A stretch of 64,000 bases of DNA from Mycolicibacterium setense (GTDB taxonomy: Bacteria; Actinomycetota; Actinomycetes; Mycobacteriales; Mycobacteriaceae). The translations under genes were made by a program, and so were the position numbers. Location: the NCBI RefSeq assembly GCF_000805385.1, contig NZ_JTJW01000010.1, positions 434,001 to 498,000 of the forward strand. The letters run 5' to 3'. Below the pieces are notes generated by a model. The model made no database searches and was not told the origin of the DNA. It saw only the letters and a list, made by a program, of their open reading frames with translations. Shown in pieces: positions 1 through 9,587 of the stretch (position 1 is the stretch's first letter; every line of letters begins with the position of its first letter).

Positions 1-2
1 GG

Positions 3-3000
3 CAGGCAGATGTCGGCACAGCGGCCCAGCCGTGGCTGGGCGATCATCAAATCCGAACTGTCGCGGTACTTCCCGGAGCCGCCTTCTGCGAGATGGCGCT
101 CGCTGCCGCCAAGGCTGTTCTGGGCGAGGTTTCCGAAGTCCGGGACATCCGGTTCGAGCAGGCTCTGCTCCTGGACGAATCGACGGAGGTCGGAGCGTCC
201 GCCTCGGTGTCCTCCCCCGGCGGGGCCACCTTCACCGTCGAGACCGATGAGGACGGTCAGCAGACGCGGCACGCGATCGCGGTCCTGCATGCCGCCGCGG
301 ATGAGCAACCGCCTGCATACGACATTTCTGCGATCCTTGCCGCGCACCCTTGCGAGGACGACGGCGCCGAGGTCCGTAATCGCGTGGGCCAGCATGGCAT
401 TCAGTACGGCCCGGCGTTCACCGGACTGGTCACCGTGCGTACCGGAGAAGCGCATGCCCGCACGGTGCTCGCCGAGGTCGCCCTCCCCCGCTCGATCCGC
501 TCGCAACAGGACGCGTACGGCGTGCACCCGGCGCTTCTCGACGCTTGCTTCCAATCGGTCGAGGCTCATCCCGAGGTTCAGGCGCTCGGCGGCGACGTCC
601 TGGGACTGCCGTTGGGAGTGCGCCGGCTACGCACATACGATTCGGCCCGCAGCGCACACTACTGCTACACGCGATTGGTCAAAGCCGACCCCACCGGTAT
701 CGAGGCGGACATCGATGTACTCGACAAGGACGGCGCGGTCCTGCTGACAGTGCAGGGACTTCGCCTCGGCACGGGTGCTTCCGCAAGCGGACACGATGAT
801 CAGGTTCTCAGCGAAAGACTGCTGACCGTCGAATGGCGCCAACGGGACCTGCCGGAGGTGGAATACGCCGAAGCTGGATCCTGGCTGCTCATCAATGCCT
901 CCGACGGCCCCGACGCGGTGGCCGACGAGCTGAGCAGGATCCTGAAAGAGCGTGGCGCACAGTGCACCACCATGAGCTGGCCCAATCAACCAGACGACTC
1001 GCTGACCTGCGCTCAACTCGGCAATCATCTGCGGGAGGGCCGGTTCACCGCCGTGGTCGTCACGACGTCGCCCAACAATGGCGACCACGCCGACCAGTCA
1101 CCACTGCTGGGCCGGGAGTATGTCCGCCATCTGGTGCACATCGCCCGACAGCTACCGGAGATGAGCGGAGAACTACCTCGCCTCTATGTCGTGACCCGCA
1201 ACGCTCAAACGGTCCTGGCAGGGGACGTGGCCAATCTGGACCAGGCCGAGCTGCGGGGCCTGATCCGGGTCATCGGCACCGAACATCCGCACCTGAGCGC
1301 CACTCAGATCGACGTCGACGAGGCCACTGACGTCGAGCAGCTGGCCAGCCAATTGCTCAGCGGGTCCGAAGAGGATGAAACCGCGTGGCGCAACGGCCGG
1401 TGGTACGCCGCACGGCTCTGCCTCGCCCCGCTACGCCCTGATGAGCGCCGCACCACCATCGCCCATCTAGAACGCGACCGCATGCGGCTGCAGATCCGTA
1501 CACCGGGCGACCTGGAGTCGATGGAACTTGTTGCCTGCGAGCATGTTCCCCCGGGACCAGGCCAGATAGAGGTCGCAGTCAGTGCATCGAGCATCAACTT
1601 CGCCGATGTGCTCGTCGCGTTCGGACGCTACCCCGCCTTCGACGGGGTGCTGCCCCAACTCGGCATCGACTTCGCCGGTGTGGTCACCGCGGTCGGGCCC
1701 GACGTGACCGACCACAAGGTCGGCGATCGCGTCGGTGGCCTGTGCGCCGACGGTTGCTGGGGCACCTTTGTCACCTGCGATGCGCGCCTGGCGGCCACCG
1801 TGCCAGCCGGGCTGACCGACGCCGAGGCGGCCGCACTGACCATCGCGACCGCCACCGCTTACTACGGGCTCAACGACATGGCCCGGATCAAGTCGGGCGA
1901 CAAGGTGTTGATCCACTCCGCGACCGGCGGCGTCGGGCAGGCCGCGATGGCCATCGCCCGCGCCGCGGGCGCGGAGATCTTCGCCACCGCCGGTAGCGAG
2001 CAGCGCCGACAGCTCTTGCGCGACATGGGTGTTGAGCATGTGTATGACTCGCGCACCGTGGAGTTCGCGGACCAGATTCGCGAAGACACCCAGGGATACG
2101 GCGTGGACATCGTGCTGAATTCGGTGACCGGTGCCGCCCAGCGGGCCGGCCTCGAACTGCTGGCATTCGGCGGGCGGTTCGTGGAGATCGGCAAGCGGGA
2201 CATCTACGGTGACACCCGGCTCGGGCTCTTCCCCTTCCGGCGCAACCTCTCGTTCTATGCCGTCGACCTGGCACTGATGTCCGTCAGCCATCCCGACCGG
2301 CTCCGGGAATTGCTCGAAACCGTGTATCTGCTGACCGCGGAAGGTGATCTGCCGGCACCGGAGGTCACCCACTACCCACTCGACGACGCCGCCACCGCGA
2401 TCCGGATGATGAGCGGCGCACAACATACCGGCAAGCTGGTGCTCGACATTCCACACACCGGCTCCAGCCGGCTGGTGGTCCCACCGTCCCAAGTGCAGGT
2501 GTACCGGCCCGACGGGGCCTACATCATCACCGGTGGTCTCGGCGGCCTCGGATTGTTCATGGCCGAGAAGATGGCGGCCAACGGATGTGGACGGATCGTG
2601 GTGTCCTCTCGCTCGCAGCCGACCGATCGGGCTGCGGAGATTCTCGAGCGCATCCGGGCGACGGGCGTCGACGTACTCGTGGAGTGCGGCGACATCGCCG
2701 AGTCCGCCACCGCGGAACGGTTGGTGGCCGTGGCGACCGCCGACGGGCATCCGGTGCGCGGTGTCTTGCACGCCGCGGGCGTGATCGAGGACGCCGCGCT
2801 GACCAACATCACCGATGAGCTCATCGAGCGGGACTGGGCGCCAAAGGTTTACGGGGCGTGGAACCTCCACACGGCCACCATGGGCCAGCCCCTGGACTGG
2901 TTCTGTTCGTTCTCGTCGGCCGCAGCGCTGGTCGGTTCGCCCGGCCAGGGCGCGTATGCGGCTGCCAACAGCTGGCTGGACGCCTTCAGCTTGTGGCGCC

Positions 3001-3533
3001 GGTCCCAGGGATTGCCGGGCACCGCGATCGCATGGGGAGCCTGGGGACAGATCGGGCGGGGCACCGCCCTGGCAGAAGGTGCGGGCATCGCCATCGCGCC
3101 TGACGAGGGCGCGTATGCGTTCGAGGCCCTGTTACGTCATGACCGTGCCTACACCGGGTACGCACCGATCACGGGAACTCCGTGGTTGAGCGTATTCGCC
3201 GAACGCAGCCCGTTCGCCGAGGCATTCCGATCAACCGGCCAATCCGCCACGGGCACCGGCAAGCTGCATGCCGAACTCGAAGAGCTGCCCCCGGAGGAAT
3301 GGGCCGGCAAGTTGCGGCATGTCATCTCCGATCAGGTGGGCGTCATCCTGCGCCGCAGTGTCGACCCGGACCGCCCGCTCTCCGAGTACGGCATGGACTC
3401 ACTGGGAGCACTCGAACTGCGCACCCGCATCGAGAACGAAACCGGTATTCGAATCTCGGCGACAGGAATCACGACCGTGCGCGGCCTGGCAGACCTGCTG
3501 TGCGAAAAGCTGATGCCCGCGGGGGCTGCCTGA
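3..3533 (+). CDS. Reducing type I polyketide synthase, 3' part (DH-ER-KR-ACP), Mas/Pks2-like
   Basis: The reading frame is open from the window edge, so the KS and AT domains lie upstream. The visible 1176 residues begin inside a dehydratase domain (WLGDH near residue 12, then VLPGA; later a DACFQ motif near residue 210). An enoylreductase follows (NADPH loop SATGGVGQA near residue 640), then a ketoreductase (TGGLGGLG near 840, catalytic-type GQGAYAAAN near 980) and a carrier protein (YGMDSLG near 1128). There is no thioesterase. This complete reducing set is typical of mycobacterial enzymes that make saturated, often methyl-branched acyl chains for cell-envelope lipids. The dehydratase motif reads HxxxTxxxxP rather than HxxxGxxxxP. 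It sits 450 bp before a Gap-like lipid-addressing protein and near an NRPS cluster, so supply of the acyl part of a lipopeptide is possible. That link is inference. Confidence 0.9.
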   Translation, partial: QADVGTAAQPWLGDHQIRTVAVLPGAAFCEMALAAAKAVLGEVSEVRDIRFEQALLLDESTEVGASASVSSPGGATFTVETDEDGQQTRHAIAVLHAAADEQPPAYDISAILAAHPCEDDGAEVRNRVGQHGIQYGPAFTGLVTVRTGEAHARTVLAEVALPRSIRSQQDAYGVHPALLDACFQSVEAHPEVQALGGDVLGLPLGVRRLRTYDSARSAHYCYTRLVKADPTGIEADIDVLDKDGAVLLTVQGLRLGTGASASGHDDQVLSERLLTVEWRQRDLPEVEYAEAGSWLLINASDGPDAVADELSRILKERGAQCTTMSWPNQPDDSLTCAQLGNHLREGRFTAVVVTTSPNNGDHADQSPLLGREYVRHLVHIARQLPEMSGELPRLYVVTRNAQTVLAGDVANLDQAELRGLIRVIGTEHPHLSATQIDVDEATDVEQLASQLLSGSEEDETAWRNGRWYAARLCLAPLRPDERRTTIAHLERDRMRLQIRTPGDLESMELVACEHVPPGPGQIEVAVSASSINFADVLVAFGRYPAFDGVLPQLGIDFAGVVTAVGPDVTDHKVGDRVGGLCADGCWGTFVTCDARLAATVPAGLTDAEAAALTIATATAYYGLNDMARIKSGDKVLIHSATGGVGQAAMAIARAAGAEIFATAGSEQRRQLLRDMGVEHVYDSRTVEFADQIREDTQGYGVDIVLNSVTGAAQRAGLELLAFGGRFVEIGKRDIYGDTRLGLFPFRRNLSFYAVDLALMSVSHPDRLRELLETVYLLTAEGDLPAPEVTHYPLDDAATAIRMMSGAQHTGKLVLDIPHTGSSRLVVPPSQVQVYRPDGAYIITGGLGGLGLFMAEKMAANGCGRIVVSSRSQPTDRAAEILERIRATGVDVLVECGDIAESATAERLVAVATADGHPVRGVLHAAGVIEDAALTNITDELIERDWAPKVYGAWNLHTATMGQPLDWFCSFSSAAALVGSPGQGAYAAANSWLDAFSLWRRSQGLPGTAIAWGAWGQIGRGTALAEGAGIAIAPDEGAYAFEALLRHDRAYTGYAPITGTPWLSVFAERSPFAEAFRSTGQSATGTGKLHAELEELPPEEWAGKLRHVISDQVGVILRRSVDPDRPLSEYGMDSLGALELRTRIENETGIRISATGITTVRGLADLLCEKLMPAGAA

Positions 3534-3986
3534 GATGCGAAATGCCGAGAAACTGGAGCAGGCCGCGCCCAGCAAATACCGTAGCGGGCATCGGAATCGA
3601 GGTGCCCGCCGATCGACCCAGCCCGCATCCGAGTCCCGGGTCGTGCCGACCGTCACCTCCGGCGAGCCGCCTGCCGCGCCGTATGGCAGGCCCCGCGCCG
3701 ACCGACTGTTTCTGACCCCGTTTCCGCGGTCACCGACCCTGAGAACATGGAAATGATTCTTTGACAATAGGTTTGGACAACTCGATACCGACCCGGCCGG
3801 GAAGATCAGCAGGGGGGCCGCACCGACGTCCGCGGGGCCGATACGCGATGAGGGCCAAGCCGTTCAGGTCGGCCGTCCCTGACATGTACAGTTCCGCGGA
3901 TCCGCACGGACAGCGGGCTCAAAACTGCTCGCCGTCAGGTCGCAAGAAACCATACAGCAAATAACACACGAGGTAGGATTTCGGTC
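3534..3986. other. Intergenic region between PKS and Gap-like gene
   Basis: No convincing gene lies here. A 73-codon frame opens two bases after the PKS stop (3535-3756), but its composition is Arg/Pro-rich and it has no recognisable domain. A possible promoter is TTGACA at 3761-3766, then a 17-base gap, then GATACC at 3784-3789. The 15 bases CAGCAAATAACACAC at 3955-3969, just before the Gap-like gene, recur exactly at 25175-25189 in the relic zone between the two NRPS halves. Confidence 0.5.
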
Positions 3987-4799
3987 ATGTGGGGCTCGTT
4001 GGTAGTACTGGCACTTTTGACGACCATCAATCCTGTGCGCCTCGGAATCATCCTTCTGGTTCTCTCACGGCCACGGCCGGTGCAGAACCTGCTCGCCTAC
4101 TGGGCGGGCGCAGTGCTGATCGGACTGGCGAGCCTCATCATTCCGCTGTTCGTGCTCCACTCCACTCCGGCCTCGTCCGCTTTCGCGCAGAAGTTTGCGC
4201 ACCCCACCGCCGACCCGCTCACGCAGCGCATCACCATCGGCATCGGCATAGCGCTCCTGGCCATCGCCGCGATCATGGTGGCCCGCAACGTGCTACGGAA
4301 ACCTGTCGCCGCGGGTAGTCATCGGAAGGCGGCAGGCGACGGCACCGGAACCACCTCGACGCTCGTGGACGATTCCGGTGCGCCGCCGGCCATCACCAGG
4401 CTGCTGTACTCCACCCCGGGCGATGGCGATACCGATACCAAATCTCGGGGGTTGGCCGGTCGCGTGCGCGAGGCCTGGCAGAACGGATCCCCGTGGATTC
4501 CCTTCGTCATCGGGGTGATCGTGGTTCCGCCACTCGACGGTCTTCTGTTCGCCCTGGCCATCGTCGTCGCCTCCGGTGCCTCGTTCGAAGTCCAGGTGGT
4601 CGCGCTGATCGCCTTCGTCTTCGGCGTACTTCTCGTGGAGGAGATCATTCTCGTCAGCAACGTGGTCGCGCCGGAGAAAACCCAAGCGGCACTGCGCAAG
4701 TTGCACGAATGGGCCAGTGCGCATCGCCAGACGTTCGCGGCGGCCATCTGCGCGGTTGTCGGCGCCTCCTTGGTGCTCCGGGGCGTGGGCGGCCTCTGA
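3987..4799 (+). CDS. Sap/Gap-family lipid-addressing integral membrane protein
   Basis: 270 residues with about six hydrophobic membrane segments: residues 1-25, 31-55 and 79-100, a polar loop at 105-160, then three more towards the C terminus. The start WGSLVVLALLTTINPVRLG and the NP motif in the first helix are typical of the Sap/Gap family, whose members help bring sulfolipid-1 or glycopeptidolipid to the mycobacterial surface. A good ribosome-binding site (GAGGTAGGA) precedes the ATG. A role in exporting the product of the neighbouring PKS/NRPS genes is the natural inference. No MmpL transporter is visible in the window. The exact sublineage (Sap or Gap) cannot be told by eye. Confidence 0.8.
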   Translation: MWGSLVVLALLTTINPVRLGIILLVLSRPRPVQNLLAYWAGAVLIGLASLIIPLFVLHSTPASSAFAQKFAHPTADPLTQRITIGIGIALLAIAAIMVARNVLRKPVAAGSHRKAAGDGTGTTSTLVDDSGAPPAITRLLYSTPGDGDTDTKSRGLAGRVREAWQNGSPWIPFVIGVIVVPPLDGLLFALAIVVASGASFEVQVVALIAFVFGVLLVEEIILVSNVVAPEKTQAALRKLHEWASAHRQTFAAAICAVVGASLVLRGVGGL

Positions 4800-4858
4800 T
4801 CGGCGGATCGGTATGATCCGGCTGTCCAACGTAGGTTGATCTGTGGGGATGGAATCAC

Positions 4859-6811
4859 ATGTCTGCGCGCGTCGAGCAGTTGGAGTTTCAGGCGGAGGCA
4901 CGCCAACTCTTGGACCTGCTGGTTCACTCGGTCTACTCCAACAAGGACTCGTTCCTCCGAGAGCTGATCTCAAATGCCTCGGACGCCTTGGACAAGCTGC
5001 GCCTCGAAACGCTGCGGAACAAGGAGCTGACCGCCGACACCTCCGACCTCCACATCGACATCGAGGTGGGGCACGATCCGCGGACACTGACAATCCGCGA
5101 CAACGGCATCGGGATGACGCGCGACGAAGTCGTGGACCTGATCGGCACCCTCGCGAAGTCGGGAACTGCAGAGCTTCGTAAGCAATTGCAAGAGGCCAAG
5201 AAGGCGGCGGCCTCAGAGGAATTGATCGGACAATTCGGCGTCGGCTTCTACTCCACGTTCATGGTCGCGGACAAGGTCGAACTGCTCACCCGTAAGGCCG
5301 GCGAGAGCGAAGCCACCCGATGGGTGTCGAGCGGCGACGGTACCTACACCATCGAATCCGTCGACGACGCACCGCAGGGCACATCGGTCACTCTGTACCT
5401 GAAACCCGAGGACGTCGAGGATCAACTTCACGACTACACCGCCGAGTGGAAGATCAGAGAGCTCGTCAAGAAGTACTCCGACTTCATCGCCTGGCCGGTC
5501 CGGATGGAGGTCACGCAACACACGCCCTCTGCAGAAGAGGGCACCCCGGACACCGTCACCGTCGAAACCCAGACGCTGAACTCCATGAAGGCGTTGTGGG
5601 CCAAGCCCAAAGACGAGGTTTCCGAAGAGGAGTACCACGAGTTCTACAAACACATCGCCCACGCCTGGGACGACCCGCTCGCTGTCATCCCGATGAGAGG
5701 GGAGGGCACCTTCGAATACCAGGCGTTGTTGTTCATCCCTTCGCACGCGCCGTTCGACCTGTTCACCAGGGACGCCAAGACGGGTGTGCAGCTCTACATC
5801 AAGCGGGTCTTCGTCATGGGTGATTGCGAAGAACTCATGCCCCGGTACCTGCGCTTCGTCAAGGGTGTGGTGGATGCACAGGGCATGTCACTCAATGTCT
5901 CTCGTGAGATCCTGCAACAGGATCGGCAGGTTACCGCGATCCGTCGCCGGTTGACGAAGAAGATCCTGTCGACCATCGCGGATCTGCAGTCCGGCAAGCC
6001 CGAGGACTACCGCACCTTCTGGACACAGTTCGGCGCTGTCCTCAAAGAAGGCCTGATGTCCGACCTGGACAACCAGGCCACGCTGCTGCGGATTTCATCG
6101 TTTCACTCCACGTTCTCCGGCAGTGACGGCGATGAGGGGCTCACCACGCTGGCTGAGTACGTCGAACGCATGAAGGATGGTCAGGAAAGGATCTTCTACG
6201 CCACGGGACCGTCGGCGGAGCAGCTTCGGAAGTCGCCGCACCTGGAGGCGTTCAAGGCCCGAGGTTACGAAGTGCTGCTGCTCACCGACCCGGTCGACGA
6301 AATCTGGGTGGGCTCGGTACCCGAGTTCGACGGCAAGCCGCTGCAGTCGGTCGCCAAGGGCGAGGTCGATCTCGACTCCGAGGAAGACAAGTCCGAGCAC
6401 GAGGCTGAGCGAGAAGCCCAGAAGCAGGAGTTCGCCGATCTGCTGGCCTGGTTGAAGCAGACTCTGAGCGAACAGGTCTCGGATGTGCGATTGTCCGGTC
6501 GATTGATCGAGTCGCCGGCCTGCTTGGTCACCCCAACGTTCGGCATCACACCGTCGCTGGCGCGCATGTACCGGGCCTCCGGGCAAACAATCAGCGCCGG
6601 GAAACCCATACTCGAGCTCAATCCGACGCATCCGCTGGTCACCAGCTTGCGGCGGGCGTACGAGACAGGCGGTGACGCTGCTTACTTGCATCGGTTGGGA
6701 GAAACCAGCGAATTGCTGTACGGAACCGCCCTCATCGCTGAAGGTGAAATCCCCGAGGACCCAGCCAAATTCGCCGGACTACTCGCCGACCACTTGGCCC
6801 GCACCGTGTAA
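4859..6811 (+). CDS. htpG: Hsp90-family molecular chaperone HtpG
   Basis: 650 residues, the usual length for bacterial HtpG. The N-terminal GHKL ATPase is clear: ELISNASDALDK (N-box, near residue 33), DNGIGM (near 81) and GQFGVGFYS (near 124). The middle domain has the conserved LNVSREILQQ near residue 345. HtpG is a cytosolic ATP-dependent folding chaperone with no fixed pathway link. It lies 59 bp after the Gap-like gene in the same direction. A decayed piece of a related htpG is found at 25391-25540 between the two NRPS halves, which shows this gene lay inside the segment that was duplicated. Confidence 0.97.
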   Translation: MSARVEQLEFQAEARQLLDLLVHSVYSNKDSFLRELISNASDALDKLRLETLRNKELTADTSDLHIDIEVGHDPRTLTIRDNGIGMTRDEVVDLIGTLAKSGTAELRKQLQEAKKAAASEELIGQFGVGFYSTFMVADKVELLTRKAGESEATRWVSSGDGTYTIESVDDAPQGTSVTLYLKPEDVEDQLHDYTAEWKIRELVKKYSDFIAWPVRMEVTQHTPSAEEGTPDTVTVETQTLNSMKALWAKPKDEVSEEEYHEFYKHIAHAWDDPLAVIPMRGEGTFEYQALLFIPSHAPFDLFTRDAKTGVQLYIKRVFVMGDCEELMPRYLRFVKGVVDAQGMSLNVSREILQQDRQVTAIRRRLTKKILSTIADLQSGKPEDYRTFWTQFGAVLKEGLMSDLDNQATLLRISSFHSTFSGSDGDEGLTTLAEYVERMKDGQERIFYATGPSAEQLRKSPHLEAFKARGYEVLLLTDPVDEIWVGSVPEFDGKPLQSVAKGEVDLDSEEDKSEHEAEREAQKQEFADLLAWLKQTLSEQVSDVRLSGRLIESPACLVTPTFGITPSLARMYRASGQTISAGKPILELNPTHPLVTSLRRAYETGGDAAYLHRLGETSELLYGTALIAEGEIPEDPAKFAGLLADHLARTV

Positions 6812-6813
6812 GA

Positions 6814-6866
6814 CGCTTCATCGCAACCGATTTCGTATCAATTCGTCAAAATCGGCGAGTGAAGCG
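6814..6866. terminator. Compound inverted repeat between htpG and pap1
   Basis: Two nested perfect 7-bp arms: CGCTTCA (6814-6820) pairs with TGAAGCG (6860-6866), and inside it CCGATTT (6827-6833) pairs with AAATCGG (6849-6855). It starts three bases after the htpG stop and ends 25 bases before the pap1 ATG. It could end htpG transcription or form structure in the pap1 leader. There is no U-tract, so an intrinsic terminator is not certain. Confidence 0.4.
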
Positions 6867-6891
6867 ATGCTCGGGCTCGTACCGTACGAGA

Positions 6892-8208
6892 ATGAGCAAC
6901 GTACTCGATCTGCTCGACCAGACCATGTACGACATGGAGCAGGCCACGGGATCGAAAACTCTGCTGCAGGGTGTCTGGGTGTACGACCGTCCGATCGACA
7001 TCGACGGTCTACGGCAGTTCCACCGTCACCTTGAGCGAGGTCGGTTGTCTCGCTGTATCGCACGGTCGCCCTTGCCGTTCGGCCGCCACCGCTGGGTGGC
7101 ACCAGACATCCTGCCTGAGCTCGAGATCGTCGAGACGGCCCGCCCGCGTGAACAATTTGACGCCTGGCTCGACGAACAGGTGAACTCCCCATTGGATTGC
7201 GAGCACGGTCCCGGATGGCACCTTGCGGTGCTCCCGTTCACCGACGGAGGCACAGGCGTGAGCCTGGTCGTCTCACACTGCCTCACAGACGGCGTCGGAC
7301 TGGGGCAGGCGCTGGCCGATGCGGCATGTGGCCGCGACGACCCGATCAGCTGGCCGTCTACCGCGTCGCGCGGCCGATTACGGGCCGTGCGAGAAGACGC
7401 CGGCCAGACTGTGCGCGATTTCCCGGCCATCGGCCGTGCCATCGCCGCCGCAATACGCTTTGGACAACAAGGGCGCAACGGTGCCGAAACAGCCAGACCG
7501 CCCACCACGACATCGCCTGCGCCGCCCCCTGAAGCCGATGACACCCACCTGCTCCCAACGGCAACGATATTCGTCGACGCCGAAGAGTGGGATGCCCGCG
7601 CGAACGCGCTCGGCGGGACTCGGAACACTCTGCTTGTGGGTTTGGCAGCTCGCCTCGCCCAACGAGCCGGACGGGTTGCAGCGGACGGTTCAGTGGTCGT
7701 GACGCTACCGGTGAACCAGCGCACTGCGGACGACACCCGCGCCAACGCGATCGGAGGGGTCCGCGCCACAGTCGACCCGGCGTCTGCAACGACGGATCTG
7801 ACTGAGATCCGGGCCGCGGTCAAGCAAGCGCTGATTCGGTTCTCGGAGGAACCCGACCCCCAGCAGGTACTGAATGCGCTGGTGCCCCTCATGTCTGATC
7901 GGGTCCTGAACGCCGCCCGTCGTGCGACCAGGGGAAACCCATTCAATCTCGTCGGCGCGTCCAACGTCGGAGAGATCCATCCCGCCGCCGGCCGGCCCGA
8001 TGGGACGGCTGCTGATTCCTTCGCCATGAGGTTGCACCACACCGGAGTGTCCACGGCCACACTGCACCGGTACGGCGGTGTGCAAACCATGCTTTCCGGA
8101 ACGATGGACGGACGGATATTCGTCTCGTTGAGTTCCTACCTACCGGGCCATGCCAATTCGAACGATGAGCTACGCACGCAGCTCTCGACAGCGTTGAATG
8201 ATTTCTAG
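6892..8208 (+). CDS. Condensation/WS-DGAT superfamily acyltransferase, copy 1 (pap1)
   Basis: 438 residues from the ATG of MSNVLDLLDQ, chosen because all four paralogues share this N-terminus; a longer GTG frame begins at 6859. The active-site motif reads S128-H129-C-L-T-D133-G134, matching HHxxxDG with only the first, non-catalytic His changed. The C-terminal half resembles wax-ester/diacylglycerol acyltransferases (NTLLVGLAARLAQ, later SNVGE and SLSSYLPG). Such enzymes transfer acyl groups from CoA or a carrier protein to an alcohol or amine. It is the only copy on the + strand and overlaps pap2 tail to tail by four bases. With several Thr-like NRPS modules nearby, esterification of Thr hydroxyls is a reasonable guess but not shown by the sequence. 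Confidence 0.75.
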   Translation: MSNVLDLLDQTMYDMEQATGSKTLLQGVWVYDRPIDIDGLRQFHRHLERGRLSRCIARSPLPFGRHRWVAPDILPELEIVETARPREQFDAWLDEQVNSPLDCEHGPGWHLAVLPFTDGGTGVSLVVSHCLTDGVGLGQALADAACGRDDPISWPSTASRGRLRAVREDAGQTVRDFPAIGRAIAAAIRFGQQGRNGAETARPPTTTSPAPPPEADDTHLLPTATIFVDAEEWDARANALGGTRNTLLVGLAARLAQRAGRVAADGSVVVTLPVNQRTADDTRANAIGGVRATVDPASATTDLTEIRAAVKQALIRFSEEPDPQQVLNALVPLMSDRVLNAARRATRGNPFNLVGASNVGEIHPAAGRPDGTAADSFAMRLHHTGVSTATLHRYGGVQTMLSGTMDGRIFVSLSSYLPGHANSNDELRTQLSTALNDF

Positions 8209-9551
8209 CTCACCGCTCGATAGGTGTCAGTGATCGAAAAGTCCTTCAAGGCACTCGAAAGTTCTTGTTTCAAGCTGTCATTGGAATTGAGACAGTCTGG
8301 CAGGTACGAGATAGCCGAGATGAAGACCTTGCCGTTCACCGTTCCGGAGAGCACAGACTGGATTCCGCCGAGCCGGCGCATTCTCGCCTCGGTCACGCCC
8401 AAGTGGAGAACTCTCAGGGCGAAGGACTCGGCGTCCGTGCCATCGGGCCGGCCGACGGCCGGGTTGACCACACGAAGGTTCGAAGAGCCGACTTGGTTGG
8501 GTGAGACCACAGTGGTCGCGCTGCGGGCAGCCCTGAGAAGCCGCGCAGGCAGCAGTGGGACGATGGCGTTCACTGCCATCTCGTTGTCGGCCGCCTCCCG
8601 GTGGCGAATCAGCGTTTGTTTGACCGCGGCCCGGATCTCCCGCAGGTCCGTCGTGGCGAGTTCGGGGTCGACGGTGACGGTGGCATTGCCGATCGCGTTG
8701 GCCCGAGTGTCGCCGTCAGCGCGCTCATCGACCGGCATGATCACCTCGACCGAACCGTCCGCAGCAACCCGGCCTGCCCGTTGGCCGAGCCGAGCCGCCA
8801 ATCCCACGAGTAGCGAGTTGCTGGTTCCGCCGAGTGCGCGTGCGCGGGCGTCCCACTCGTCCGCATCGACCAAGACCGTTGCCATCGCGTGGATGACCAA
8901 TTTGTCGGAGCCGGCGGGCGGCGCAGGTGGTGTGATGGCCGGGGCGGTGGTACCGCCGGCAGTATCGCGGCTGCGTCGGACCAACCGGATGGCGGCGGCG
9001 ACCGCGCGGCCCATGGCGGGGATGTCGCGCAGGGTTTGGCCGGCGTCTTCGCGGAGGGCGCGCCACCGCCCGCGCGATCCGGCGGCCGGCCAGCTCATCG
9101 GGTCGTCGCGACCGAGCGACGCATCCGTCAGCGCGGTGCTCAAACCGACGCCGTCGGTGAGGAAACGGGAAAGGACGAAACTGACCCCGGTACCGCCGTC
9201 GGTGAACGGGAGCGCCGCGAGGCGCCATCCGGGACCGCGTTCGCAATCCAATGGGGTGTTGATCTGTTCGTCGAGCCAGTCGTCGAATTCTTCACGCGGG
9301 CGGGCCGACTCCATGATCTCGAGGTCGGGCAATCTGTCGGGTGCTATCCAGCGGTGGCGGCCGAACGGCAAGGGTGATCGCTCGATGCAGCGGGATAACC
9401 GTCCCCGCTGAAGATGTTCGTGGAACCGCCGCAGACCATCGATGTCGATCGGGCGGTCGTACACCCAGATGCACTGCAGTTGGCTGGCACCTCCGACAGC
9501 TTGCCCCACGTCGAACATGGTCTGGTCGAGCACATCGAGTACATTGCTCAT
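8205..9551 (-). CDS. Condensation/WS-DGAT superfamily acyltransferase, copy 2 (pap2), catalytic His replaced by Arg
   Basis: 448 residues from the shared MSNVLDVLDQ start (ATG 9551-9549). It is colinear with the other three copies across its whole length. The key motif reads S-R129-F-L-T-D-G: the catalytic His of HHxxxDG is Arg here (codon CGT at 9167-9165), while pap1, pap3 and pap4 keep His. Asp and Gly of the motif remain and the frame is intact. In this superfamily that His is normally the general base, so this copy is probably unable to catalyse acyl transfer and may have a binding or accessory role, or be an early pseudogene. It is the last gene of the - strand run, 36 bp after the cyclodeaminase-family gene. 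Confidence 0.75.
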   Translation of the reverse strand: MSNVLDVLDQTMFDVGQAVGGASQLQCIWVYDRPIDIDGLRRFHEHLQRGRLSRCIERSPLPFGRHRWIAPDRLPDLEIMESARPREEFDDWLDEQINTPLDCERGPGWRLAALPFTDGGTGVSFVLSRFLTDGVGLSTALTDASLGRDDPMSWPAAGSRGRWRALREDAGQTLRDIPAMGRAVAAAIRLVRRSRDTAGGTTAPAITPPAPPAGSDKLVIHAMATVLVDADEWDARARALGGTSNSLLVGLAARLGQRAGRVAADGSVEVIMPVDERADGDTRANAIGNATVTVDPELATTDLREIRAAVKQTLIRHREAADNEMAVNAIVPLLPARLLRAARSATTVVSPNQVGSSNLRVVNPAVGRPDGTDAESFALRVLHLGVTEARMRRLGGIQSVLSGTVNGKVFISAISYLPDCLNSNDSLKQELSSALKDFSITDTYRAVS

Positions 9552-9587
9552 TTTTCCAACCGCACTTTCCAAGAGAGCCGAGCAATT

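Noticed and set aside
3535..3756. 73-codon frame directly after the PKS
   Set aside because: No ribosome-binding site, no recognisable domain and biased Arg/Pro composition; kept only as a note on the intergenic region.
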